Shown in pieces: positions 1 to 6,289 of a stretch of 6,788 bases of DNA. The DNA comes from a bacterium (GTDB taxonomy: Bacteria; ARS69): positions 1 through 6,788 of the forward strand of contig JALGZO010000550.1 in assembly GCA_025774865.1 (NCBI GenBank). The letters are read 5' to 3'. How positions within the stretch are numbered: the first letter of the stretch is position 1; every line of letters starts with the position of its first letter. A program made the position numbers and the translations under genes. Below the pieces are notes generated by a model. That model saw nothing but the letters and a program-made list of their open reading frames with translations, ran no database searches and had not been told where the DNA came from.

Positions 1-502
1 AGTGCGCGGAGTAGTCTCCCGACACGAGGCCGGGCAGACGATTCACGGCCCGGAAGACGTCCTCTCCGATCTGAGGCACGGACTCGATCTCCTCGCGCGA
101 CATCGTCTGGCGTCCGCTCGTCCCGGTCCCCATGAAGGAAAAAGCGCTGGGCGTCACGGTGACTTCCTCGAGTGGACGCGATCTCCGGTCCATCGACAGC
201 TCGATCGCGGGGGTCCCGCCCGTCTCGACGCGGAGGTTCTCCCGCCGGATCTCCTCGTACCCGAGGCGCGTGGCGCGCAGCGTGTAGGTGCCGGCGGCGA
301 CGTCGGGAAGGATGAAGCGGCCGTCGTGGTCGGTCGTGCTGCGATGACCGGTTCCCGTCAGAGTCACCTCCACCAGGTACAGGGGATCCCGGGATACCGC
401 ATCGAGGACGCGACCCTGAACTTCCTCCGCCTGGGCGGGGGGCGCGGTGAGCACGAACAGCGAGATGACGATCAAGAGGAGGGAGAGGGCCGGGCGGTTC
501 AT
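1..502 (-). CDS. TonB-dependent receptor with N-terminal carboxypeptidase-regulatory-like domain (partial, N-terminal 167 residues)
   Basis: Reading leftward from the ATG at 502-500, the frame stays open to the window edge, so only the N-terminus is present. Residues 1-25 form a Sec signal peptide (hydrophobic core LLLIVISLFVL, cleavage after AQA). Residues about 28-105 form a beta-sandwich of the CarboxypepD_reg type, with the typical GRV.D, DGRF.LPDV.AGTYTL and RLGYEE pattern. A TonB-box-like segment, LEEVTVTPS, lies at 111-119. The plug domain starts at about 133 (SREEIESVPQIGEDVFRAV) and reaches RLPGLVSGDYSAH at the edge. The barrel lies outside the window. This family takes up large ligands through the outer membrane using TonB energy; the ligand here is unknown. 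A short AAGG at 511-508, five bases before the ATG, can serve as ribosome binding site. The 189-base gap upstream suggests its own promoter. Confidence 0.88.
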   Translation of the reverse strand, partial: MNRPALSLLLIVISLFVLTAPPAQAEEVQGRVLDAVSRDPLYLVEVTLTGTGHRSTTDHDGRFILPDVAAGTYTLRATRLGYEEIRRENLRVETGGTPAIELSMDRRSRPLEEVTVTPSAFSFMGTGTSGRQTMSREEIESVPQIGEDVFRAVNRLPGLVSGDYSAH

Positions 503-560
503 CGTTGCCTTGAATGACGGGTTCGATCAGTGCGTTCGGTGGGGTTGCAAGCGTCTCATT

Positions 561-580
561 GTGACACAGGTCATTGTCAC
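561..580. promoter_or_regulatory. Inverted repeat GTGACA-N8-TGTCAC, candidate operator
   Basis: Six-base perfect arms at 561-566 and 575-580 form a 20-base dyad about 60-80 bases upstream of the receptor gene that starts at 502. The outer TGTGA/TCAC look recalls half-sites of CRP/FNR-type regulators, although the spacing is not canonical. On the minus strand a weak sigma-70-like pair overlaps it (TTGATC at 587-582 and CACAAT near 562-557, spacer 19, too long to be convincing). A regulator site is inference; the dyad itself is seen directly. Confidence 0.3.
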
Positions 581-642
581 GAGATCAAGCGGAAGTTTGC
601 AATGGAGCCAGAATCTGCAACGATGTGCAAGTCACGCGTGGA

Positions 643-679
643 GATCGGCGGGCCCCGGGGTCGAGCCCCGGGGCCGATC
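643..679 (-). terminator. GC-rich hairpin downstream of the 692-2892 receptor gene, possible terminator without U-tract
   Basis: A perfect 10-bp stem (GGCCCCGGGG at 651-660, CCCCGGGGCC at 666-675) encloses a 5-base loop. An alternative fold pairs GATCGGC at 643-649 with GCCGATC at 673-679 and CCCGGGG at 654-660 with CCCCGGG at 666-672, giving 14 bp with one 4-base bulge. It begins 13 bases past the TAG at 694-692, the expected place for a terminator. No run of T follows on either strand, so it is either an atypical terminator or an mRNA 3'-end stabilising hairpin. Confidence 0.5.
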
Positions 680-691
680 GCAGGGATCCGC

Positions 692-784
692 CTAGAATCT
701 GCTGCGCACCTCGAGGCCGAAGAACGCCGGATCGTTGACGAAGCCGGTCAGGTTGTTGAAGTCGATTCCGCCCGTTCGGGAGAG
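692..784 (-). pseudogene. Out-of-frame C-terminal tail of the TonB-dependent receptor
   Basis: Thirty codons read from 784 in a frame different from the main receptor frame give LSRTGGIDFNNL, then a short stretch, and end in FGLEVRSRF before the TAG at 694-692. The GIDFNNLTG segment and a terminal aromatic residue are what TonB-dependent receptors of this type carry as their last beta-strands and C-terminal assembly signal. No start codon or ribosome site belongs to this piece, so it is the displaced end of the adjacent gene. The main frame reaches codon 703 (GGC, 786-784) exactly where this frame becomes receptor-like. The cause could be a true deletion in the genome or a sequencing or assembly error. 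Confidence 0.75.
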
Positions 785-2892
785 CCTCCCTCGACGAGAT
801 AGGCGTCCTGGAACTCCTCGGACTCGTACAGGAAGAACTGGACCTTGCTCCGGTAGGCCCAGTCCGTGTGAAGGAACCCCTCGCCGGCCGAGCCGATCGG
901 CAGGCCGTAGCGCGCGGTGGCGTTGATGACCCACTCTGGTGCGTTCGGTAGCGAGTTGCCGTTGATGGACACGACGCTCGAGCCCGTTTCGATCGGGGGA
1001 TCCAGGACGGTCAGACTGTCGGCGTTGCCCGGAACGGTTCCGAGATTGGGATCGTCGATCTCCGTCTTGTTGTAGCTCAGCCCCGCGGTCAGAAGTAACT
1101 GAGGCGTGGCCAGGTACTCCAGGTCCGCTTCGAAACCCGCACCCGTGGTCTTGTCCGCGTTGAGCAGAGTATTGACGTTCGTGGCCCCGCCCACGGCCGT
1201 GAGCTGCTGATCATCCATCGTGTAGTAGAAGACGCTGACATTGGTGCGGGCGCGACTACCCATGAGGTTGGTCTTCACCCCGATCTCGTACGAGAGAATC
1301 TTCTCGGTGTTGGCGACCGAGACCGTGTCCGAGTTGGCGAGGAAGAGGGAGTCGGCGAACAGGAGCCGCCCCTGAATACTCGGGGCCCGGAAGCCCTTCG
1401 CCACCCGGCCGTAGACGTTGACGTCCTCGTTGGCCGCGTAGAGAGCGCTCACGTCCCAGCTCACCTCCGAGTCGCTGGGGTTTCGAGTGACTTCCGGGAG
1501 TGGGCCGACTCCCCCCAGGAAACCGGGGAGTGGGTCCTGGGTCCGCTCCGCACTGAACTTCTTCTCGTCGTCCGAGTAGCGGACGCCGCCCGAAAGACGA
1601 AGCTGGCTCGTGGCGTCGAAGTCCACAGTCCCGAAGAGAGCCCATGCGTTCGTTTCTTGCTTCTGGGTGGCGAAGCCGTTCTGGGGCGACCCCGGGACGG
1701 TGGTGTCGTAGCTGAAACTCTCGATGTTGAGGTCCTCCCAGAAGTAGAAGAACCCGGCCTGGAAGTTGGTCTTGACCCAGCCGTTGCTGGCGACGCGGAT
1801 CTCCTGGGTGAACTGATCCATGTCCGGGATGGCATCCGCCGTTTCCGAAGCGAACGCGACGGGTCCATTCGGACCGGAAGGAGGAGTGAAGGCGCCCCCG
1901 AAGCCGCCATCGATGTCGCCCCGGCTGAAGATCTCGGCGCTCTCGTAGCCGGTGACGGAAGTCAGCGTGACGGGCTCGAACTCGTAATCGAGCTTCGCGA
2001 CGCCGCCGATCGTCTTCACCTCCTGGCTGTTCGCTGCGTCATGAAAGACCTTCTCGCGGTCGAAGCCGTCTCTGATCTCGTCGGTGCCCGATTTGATCAT
2101 GTTCCCCTGGAACACGCGCGCCGTGCCGTCCAGGTCGCGACCGTGCACGTTGAGGAGCGCACTGAACTCGTTGCCCGGCGTGAGAAGCAACTGCGCCCGC
2201 CCCGCGAACTCCTGATAACCTTCCAGCTCGTTGTCCTTCCCGGTGAACGAGTTGTCCACCCAGTCGCTGCGACCCTGGTACAGGATGGACGCTCGCCCGG
2301 CGACCACGTCCTTCGAGAGCGGCCCCCCGACCGCGCCTTCGAACTGGGTCTGGTTGTACCGGCCCCAGGAGAGACGTCCGAAGCCTTCGGTCTCGTAGGT
2401 CGGCTTTCTGGATTCGAACTTCACGATGCCGGCGGGAGTGTTGCGCCCGAACAGGGTCCCCTGCGGCCCGCGGAGCACCTCGATCCGGTCGAGATCGAAC
2501 GCGGGAAAACCCTTGAGGATCGGGCTCTCCAGGACCACTTCGTCGTAGATCAGAGAGACCGGTTGCGACGCGTTCAAATCGAAGTCGGTGTTGCCGAGCC
2601 CGCGGATGTAGAAGCGGGGGAAAGTGCGCCCGAAGGACGACTCGACGTAGAGGCTCGGAACTCGCGCGGACAGCAGTCGAACATCCGCGCCGGCGGCGGT
2701 CATTGCGTCGAGATCCTCGTCGCGGAGTGTCTCCACCGACGAAGGCACGTCCCGCACGTCCTGCTCGCGCTTCTGCGCGGTGACGATGACCTCTTCCAGA
2801 GTCTCCGGGGGTCCGCTTTGTGCGTACGCGGCGACGCTCATCGTGAGGGTCAGGAGCAGGGTGCTCGAACTGACCCGCCATATCCGTCTCAT
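748..2892 (-). CDS. TonB-dependent receptor, 3' end disrupted by frameshift or small deletion
   Basis: The open frame has 714 codons. The ATG at 2892-2890 has AGGA nine bases upstream (2905-2902). Residues 1-24 are a Sec signal peptide cleaved after AYA. The TonB box is EEVIVTAQKR at 33-42. The plug domain covers about 45-165, with FYIRGLG (94-100) and the signature IEVLRGPQGTLFGRNTPAG (137-155). The rest is a porin-like barrel with repeated alternating strands, such as LRLSGGVRYSDDEKKFS and VYGRVAKGFRAPS. The wider family imports siderophores, vitamin B12, sugars and other ligands; the substrate here is not identifiable. After VEGG (residue 703) the frame leaves the family pattern and ends in 11 unrelated residues (SPERAESTSTT). 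The true C-terminus lies in another frame at 784-692, and an expected strand segment of about 25 residues appears absent. As encoded, the protein lacks the last strands and terminal Phe, so correct outer-membrane assembly is doubtful. It is probably transcribed separately from the upstream molybdoenzyme gene. Confidence 0.88.
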   Translation of the reverse strand: MRRIWRVSSSTLLLTLTMSVAAYAQSGPPETLEEVIVTAQKREQDVRDVPSSVETLRDEDLDAMTAAGADVRLLSARVPSLYVESSFGRTFPRFYIRGLGNTDFDLNASQPVSLIYDEVVLESPILKGFPAFDLDRIEVLRGPQGTLFGRNTPAGIVKFESRKPTYETEGFGRLSWGRYNQTQFEGAVGGPLSKDVVAGRASILYQGRSDWVDNSFTGKDNELEGYQEFAGRAQLLLTPGNEFSALLNVHGRDLDGTARVFQGNMIKSGTDEIRDGFDREKVFHDAANSQEVKTIGGVAKLDYEFEPVTLTSVTGYESAEIFSRGDIDGGFGGAFTPPSGPNGPVAFASETADAIPDMDQFTQEIRVASNGWVKTNFQAGFFYFWEDLNIESFSYDTTVPGSPQNGFATQKQETNAWALFGTVDFDATSQLRLSGGVRYSDDEKKFSAERTQDPLPGFLGGVGPLPEVTRNPSDSEVSWDVSALYAANEDVNVYGRVAKGFRAPSIQGRLLFADSLFLANSDTVSVANTEKILSYEIGVKTNLMGSRARTNVSVFYYTMDDQQLTAVGGATNVNTLLNADKTTGAGFEADLEYLATPQLLLTAGLSYNKTEIDDPNLGTVPGNADSLTVLDPPIETGSSVVSINGNSLPNAPEWVINATARYGLPIGSAGEGFLHTDWAYRSKVQFFLYESEEFQDAYLVEGGSPERAESTSTT
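778..790. repeat. Short perfect inverted repeat GGGAG-AGC-CTCCC at the receptor breakpoint
   Basis: Five-base arms with a 3-base loop lie exactly where the receptor frame is lost (codon 703, 786-784). Such hairpins can promote replication slippage and deletions and can also cause sequencing or assembly errors. The coincidence is seen directly; the causal link is inference. Confidence 0.45.
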
Positions 2893-2951
2893 TTGTTCTC
2901 ATCCTGTGAGAGGTGTCAGCGATCGGGCCTACTCGCCCTCGTCCGCGCGTC

Positions 2952-2979
2952 AGCCTAGCAGGCCTTCGGGGCCGGTCAA
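2952..2979 (-). promoter_or_regulatory. Candidate sigma-70-type promoter of the receptor gene at 748-2892
   Basis: On the minus strand a -35-like TTGACC (2979-2974) is followed after 16 bases by a -10-like TAGGCT (2957-2952), which keeps the key T, A and final T of TATAAT. Transcription would start near 2945 and leave a leader of about 50 bases before the ATG at 2892. The spacer contains the dyad GGCC-N5-GGCC (2961-2973). The match is modest and the genome is GC-rich, so this is a candidate only. Confidence 0.35.
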
Positions 2980-3048
2980 CGGCATTGACGCCGATGGTCG
3001 GGGGCGCGGTGGCCGCCGCCGGCCTCTTCCTCGACAACCTGTTGATGA

Positions 3049-3074
3049 GGAGTGGCTTAGAGCCGAGCCGCTCC
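3049..3074 (-). terminator. Imperfect hairpin just after the molybdoenzyme stop codon, weak terminator candidate
   Basis: In minus-strand reading, GGAGCGGCT (3074-3066) can pair with AGCCACTCC (3057-3049) around an 8-base loop, with one C-A mismatch. It begins 7 bases past the TAG at 3083-3081, where an operon terminator is expected. There is no clear U-tract after it, so it may only mark the transcript end or act with Rho. Confidence 0.3.
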
Positions 3075-3080
3075 GTGCCG

Positions 3081-5321
3081 CTAAACACCCCGGCGGCGCA
3101 TGTCCCGCCGCCGGGCCTTCCGGACCGACACCCTGACTTGCAGGCCCGTGGGCGAGCCGACCCCGGGCACGAGCTCGCTCGAGGTCACGAGGTGCGCGAG
3201 CCCCTCGGGCTCCTTCTGCGTCGAGCTTCCCCCTTGAAGGTCCGAGAGAAAACCGAAGTGTTCGGGGAGGAAGACGACTCCAGGGATCACGCGGTCGGTC
3301 GCCCACAAGCGGGCCGTGACGGCCCCGACTTCCGATTCGACCGTGATCCAGTCACCATCGGCGAATCCGAGAGCGCTGGCGTCGCCCGGATGCATCTCGA
3401 GTTTCGCGACCGGCGCCTCGTAATGCAGCTCGGACGCGCGACCGGTACGGACACGCGATCGGAGATGCTCACGCAGAGGACCCGTCACCAGGAGAAGCGC
3501 GTCGTCGTCAGCCATCTGACCGACGAGTGGGGTGGGCACGAAGACAGGGGACGCAGCGCTCGACGCGTCGATCCGCGCGGTTCCGGGTTCGTCCTCGCCC
3601 GCGCACGGCCACGGTACATCGAGCTCCTGGCTCAAGCGGAAGGGGGGGATTCCATCTGCGTCGAACGGCGTCCCCTGCGCGAGGCCCCGCCAACGGTCCC
3701 ACTCGGTCGGTACATCCGAGAAGGAGCGCGCCATTGAATCGGCATCGAGAACGGTTCGGGCGAGCTCGACGAGGATCTGTTCCGCCGGTTTCGCCACCCC
3801 GGGAGGCGTCGCTTCCGCTTGCAGGCTCTGACAGCGACGGTCGAGCGTCATCATCGTTCCCGACGACTCTCCGGACACGAGCGCGAGTGGCAGCACGACG
3901 TCGGCGAACACCGTGGTCTCCGTGGGAACGTGGGTCGAGGAAGCGACGGTGAACGCCTGCGTAAGCGCCCGTCTCCAGGCTCCCGCGTCCGGCATCTCCG
4001 CCGCGAGGTTCGTGCGGAGGACGAGCATCGCCCCGAGCGTCTCGTTCTCGATCGCGGCCGGCCACTCGAGAAGCGGGAGGCCGGGGCGCTCGGGCAGGCC
4101 GCTCGGCTCGGTTCCCCAGGCGGCGGCCGTCTTGTCGCGTTCCGTTGGCTCCGTCAGTCGCCCGCCCGCCGGAAGTCGTCCGGGCCGGATTCCAAGGGCG
4201 ACAGCGCCCGTCGCGTTCGCGCCGCGGGGGAGGAACAGACACGTCCGTCCGGGTCCGCCCCACTGACCCGTGGCGTGGTGCAACTGGGCGACGGCCCGCG
4301 CGAGCGCGGCGCCGGAGGCAGCGCCCAGCGCCGTCGGACCGACGAGAGTCACGATGTTTCTCGCCTCGCGCCAGGTGTGAGCGACGGCTTCGACGTCGCG
4401 AGCCCCCAGACCACCGGCCCGCACGGCCGCGGCGATCGTCGCTCGCTCCGTCCGCAGCCACGCCCGCCAATCCTCGGAGGCCGGATCATCTGACGGGCTT
4501 GCGAGCTCCGCCGCCAGCGAGTTGACCACGGCGAGCTCGTGGCCCGGCTTGACGCGCAGGTGCAGGTCCGCGACGGCCGCGGCGACCGTCCTTCGCGAAT
4601 CGAGAAGAACGACTCTCGCGCGCCCGGTTCGCCGCGCATCGAGCACACGGTAGTAGAGACCGGGATGGCTCTCGGCGACGTCACCGCCGACGAGGAGAAT
4701 CAAACCCGCGGCATCCACGTCTTCCACGGACCCCGGGTTCGCTTCCGTTCCGAACACTTGCCGGCAAGCGTCGTACGCGTGCAGAGCGTCGAGTCGCGCC
4801 GGGGTATCCAGGTGATCGGTGCCCAGGCCGGCGCGGGCGAGGCGAGCCAGCAAGGAATACGTCTCGCAGGTCTCTCCGTCCGAAGAGGCGATCGCCACCC
4901 CTCCGGGTCCGTGCCGCTCGTGCGTCGATCGAAGTCCGTTCGCCACCGCCGCCCAAGCCTCCTCCCACGACACGGGCTCGAGTCCGTTCAACGTCCCCTT
5001 CGTGGAACGGTCGCGCCGAAGGAGCGGCTCGATCGCGCGATCCTCGGTCGTCGCCGCCTCGACGATCGCTCGCGCGCGGGGACAAAGGCGTCCGAAGCCC
5101 GTTCGCGATTGCACGATCCCCTTGACGTCCACCGGACGTCCTTCCCGCGTGCGGATGAAGACCGGCTCCCCGAGTCCGCAGAGATCACACACCGAGCGAG
5201 TCCAGCGCTCCACATCGGCGCCTTCCGGCTCGGCGCCGAGGGAGCGGGACAGGAGCCCCGAGAGCGGAAGCGCGAGAGCGCAGCGGCCGCACTGCCCCAA
5301 GAAGCGTCGCCGGCTGATCAT
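3081..5321 (-). CDS. Tat-exported periplasmic molybdopterin (bis-MGD) oxidoreductase, NapA/NasA-like
   Basis: 746 residues, slightly shorter than typical NapA. The N-terminus carries a twin-arginine signal (SRRRFLG, 3-9; likely cleavage near SLGA, 27-30), so it is exported folded with cofactors. An N-terminal Fe-S region has C45-x2-C48-x3-E52-x27-C80, where the third Cys of the usual C-x2-C-x3-C-xn-C is Glu; the relay Lys two residues after the last Cys is Arg82. Next come molybdopterin-binding domains: LDTPARLDALHAYDACRQVFG (from 171) and GGDVAESHPGLYYRV (212-226) match NasA/NapA without gaps, placing Asp178 at the molybdenum-ligand Cys. THVPTETTVFADVVLPLALVS (from 463) and GTMMTLDRRCQ are typical core motifs. 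The C-terminal molybdopterin dinucleotide-binding barrel spans about 605-735. The family catalyses two-electron oxo transfer or dehydrogenation; the substrate is unknown. Its ATG overlaps the stop of the upstream seven-haem cytochrome (ATGA), which is the likely redox partner. Confidence 0.9.
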   Translation of the reverse strand: MISRRRFLGQCGRCALALPLSGLLSRSLGAEPEGADVERWTRSVCDLCGLGEPVFIRTREGRPVDVKGIVQSRTGFGRLCPRARAIVEAATTEDRAIEPLLRRDRSTKGTLNGLEPVSWEEAWAAVANGLRSTHERHGPGGVAIASSDGETCETYSLLARLARAGLGTDHLDTPARLDALHAYDACRQVFGTEANPGSVEDVDAAGLILLVGGDVAESHPGLYYRVLDARRTGRARVVLLDSRRTVAAAVADLHLRVKPGHELAVVNSLAAELASPSDDPASEDWRAWLRTERATIAAAVRAGGLGARDVEAVAHTWREARNIVTLVGPTALGAASGAALARAVAQLHHATGQWGGPGRTCLFLPRGANATGAVALGIRPGRLPAGGRLTEPTERDKTAAAWGTEPSGLPERPGLPLLEWPAAIENETLGAMLVLRTNLAAEMPDAGAWRRALTQAFTVASSTHVPTETTVFADVVLPLALVSGESSGTMMTLDRRCQSLQAEATPPGVAKPAEQILVELARTVLDADSMARSFSDVPTEWDRWRGLAQGTPFDADGIPPFRLSQELDVPWPCAGEDEPGTARIDASSAASPVFVPTPLVGQMADDDALLLVTGPLREHLRSRVRTGRASELHYEAPVAKLEMHPGDASALGFADGDWITVESEVGAVTARLWATDRVIPGVVFLPEHFGFLSDLQGGSSTQKEPEGLAHLVTSSELVPGVGSPTGLQVRVSVRKARRRDMRRRGV

Positions 5322-6289
5322 GGGCGTACCTCCGGAAGGCCCTGGCTCGTCGTGGAAGGTGGGCGCCGACGCACTTCGCCCGTCATTCCCAGCGGGGTCC
5401 AGTGCCGGATCAACGGATTGCTGTGTTCCAGACGATAGCGAGCATTTCGCTCACTGTGACAGGTGGCGCAGCGTTGAGCGAGATAGTCGATCGTCTCGGG
5501 GGCCAGGCGGTCCGGGTCGTCTTCGTGTCGCGCAACCGTGACGCTCGGGTCATGCAGCGTGACCGGGTCGTTCCGGAAGTCGCCCGTCTCGAGAAGAACG
5601 GCCGATTCGGGAGCGTGGCAGTACGCGCAATCCGCCGCGCGCAGCGTGCCTTCCGGATCTGGAGGATGCTCGGCCAGCACGAGCCCCATGCGTGAGCCTG
5701 GAAACCCCTGCACGTGGTCGGAGTCGAGATGACATCCGATGCAGACCGAGATCGCTCCCGCCAGGCCGCGGTCAGTCGCGTGCGCCTCGTGGCACGATAC
5801 GCATCGCATGCCCGGAGCGTTCTCTGGACCGTGCTTGGAGGTCAGAAACTCCTCCACTTGCTGAGCGTGGCAAAGGAGGCACCGGTCAGGGCCGGGCTGG
5901 GGTACGAACGTCGCTTCGTGCGTGCCGTGACAGCTGGCGCACAAGACTCCGGCCCGGGCGTGGAGACTCTCCTGCCAGTCCGTGACCGCGAACGAGGTCT
6001 GGCTGACCGAGTGACAGCTCAAGCAGCGGGATCGGTACGTCGGGCCCTGATCGGAAGCCCAAGCGTCGCCGACGGGAAGGGCTCGCGTCAGTTGTCCGGG
6101 GGGCAGGTCCATCTGCTTGTATTCCTCGGATTGACCCGGGACGGTCGGTGGCGTCACGGCCGCCGCGGTCATCGGATCGATCGAACGGTCCCGTTCGGGC
6201 AGGGAGGGAGCATCGCTCTGGCAGGCTGCGACGAGAACGGCGAGGGTCGCGAACCATGCGAACCCCCGGCCTCGCGCATCGCTACTCAT
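5318..6289 (-). CDS. Seven-haem c-type cytochrome lipoprotein
   Basis: 323 residues. The N-terminus is a lipoprotein signal: hydrophobic stretch FAWFATLAVLV, then VAAC with the lipidated Cys at 23, followed by Gln-Ser, which in proteobacterial rules favours the outer membrane. Residues 24-85 form a Ser/Pro/Asp-rich linker. Seven CxxCH haem-binding motifs follow, with first Cys at 89, 117, 137, 163, 183, 221 and 274. Further His residues that could be distal ligands include 110, 124, 153, 170, 192, 208, 246, 255, 289 and 296. The layout recalls multihaem cytochromes with bis-His haems and faintly HAO-like ones, but I cannot assign a named family. The start at 6289 is supported by the lipobox and by GGAG six bases upstream. 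It overlaps the preceding cytochrome gene by 8 bases and the following molybdoenzyme gene by 4. The likely role is electron transfer between the c554-type cytochrome and the molybdoenzyme, or between membrane and periplasm. Confidence 0.87.
   Translation of the reverse strand: MSSDARGRGFAWFATLAVLVAACQSDAPSLPERDRSIDPMTAAAVTPPTVPGQSEEYKQMDLPPGQLTRALPVGDAWASDQGPTYRSRCLSCHSVSQTSFAVTDWQESLHARAGVLCASCHGTHEATFVPQPGPDRCLLCHAQQVEEFLTSKHGPENAPGMRCVSCHEAHATDRGLAGAISVCIGCHLDSDHVQGFPGSRMGLVLAEHPPDPEGTLRAADCAYCHAPESAVLLETGDFRNDPVTLHDPSVTVARHEDDPDRLAPETIDYLAQRCATCHSERNARYRLEHSNPLIRHWTPLGMTGEVRRRPPSTTSQGLPEVRP
5329..5333 (-). promoter_or_regulatory. Ribosome binding site GGAGG of the molybdoenzyme gene
   Basis: GGAGG lies seven bases before the ATG at 5321-5319 and inside the last codons of the seven-haem cytochrome gene. 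It fixes the start choice and, together with the ATGA stop-start overlap, suggests translational coupling. Confidence 0.75.

Noticed and set aside
2-517. 171-codon open frame on the plus strand at the left edge
   Set aside because: It is antisense to the receptor N-terminus on the minus strand, which has a signal peptide, a regulatory-like domain, a TonB box and a plug start.
1657-2958. 433-codon open frame on the plus strand
   Set aside because: It is fully antisense to the TonB receptor, which has clear family motifs. Its translation is rich in Arg, Glu and Val and without any recognisable domain, as expected from the complementary frame of GC-rich coding DNA.
3011-3024. GGCC-N6-GGCC palindrome in the gap between molybdoenzyme and receptor
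   Set aside because: Only four base pairs, in very GC-rich sequence, with no T-tract; not distinguishable from chance.
2039-3088. 349-codon open frame on the minus strand overlapping receptor and intergenic region
   Set aside because: It lies in another frame of the receptor gene, with an Arg-rich low-complexity product and no domain; it crosses the receptor start and its candidate promoter.
2913-3737. 274-codon open frame on the plus strand
   Set aside because: It is antisense to the C-terminal molybdopterin-binding domain of the molybdoenzyme and shows no protein-family pattern.
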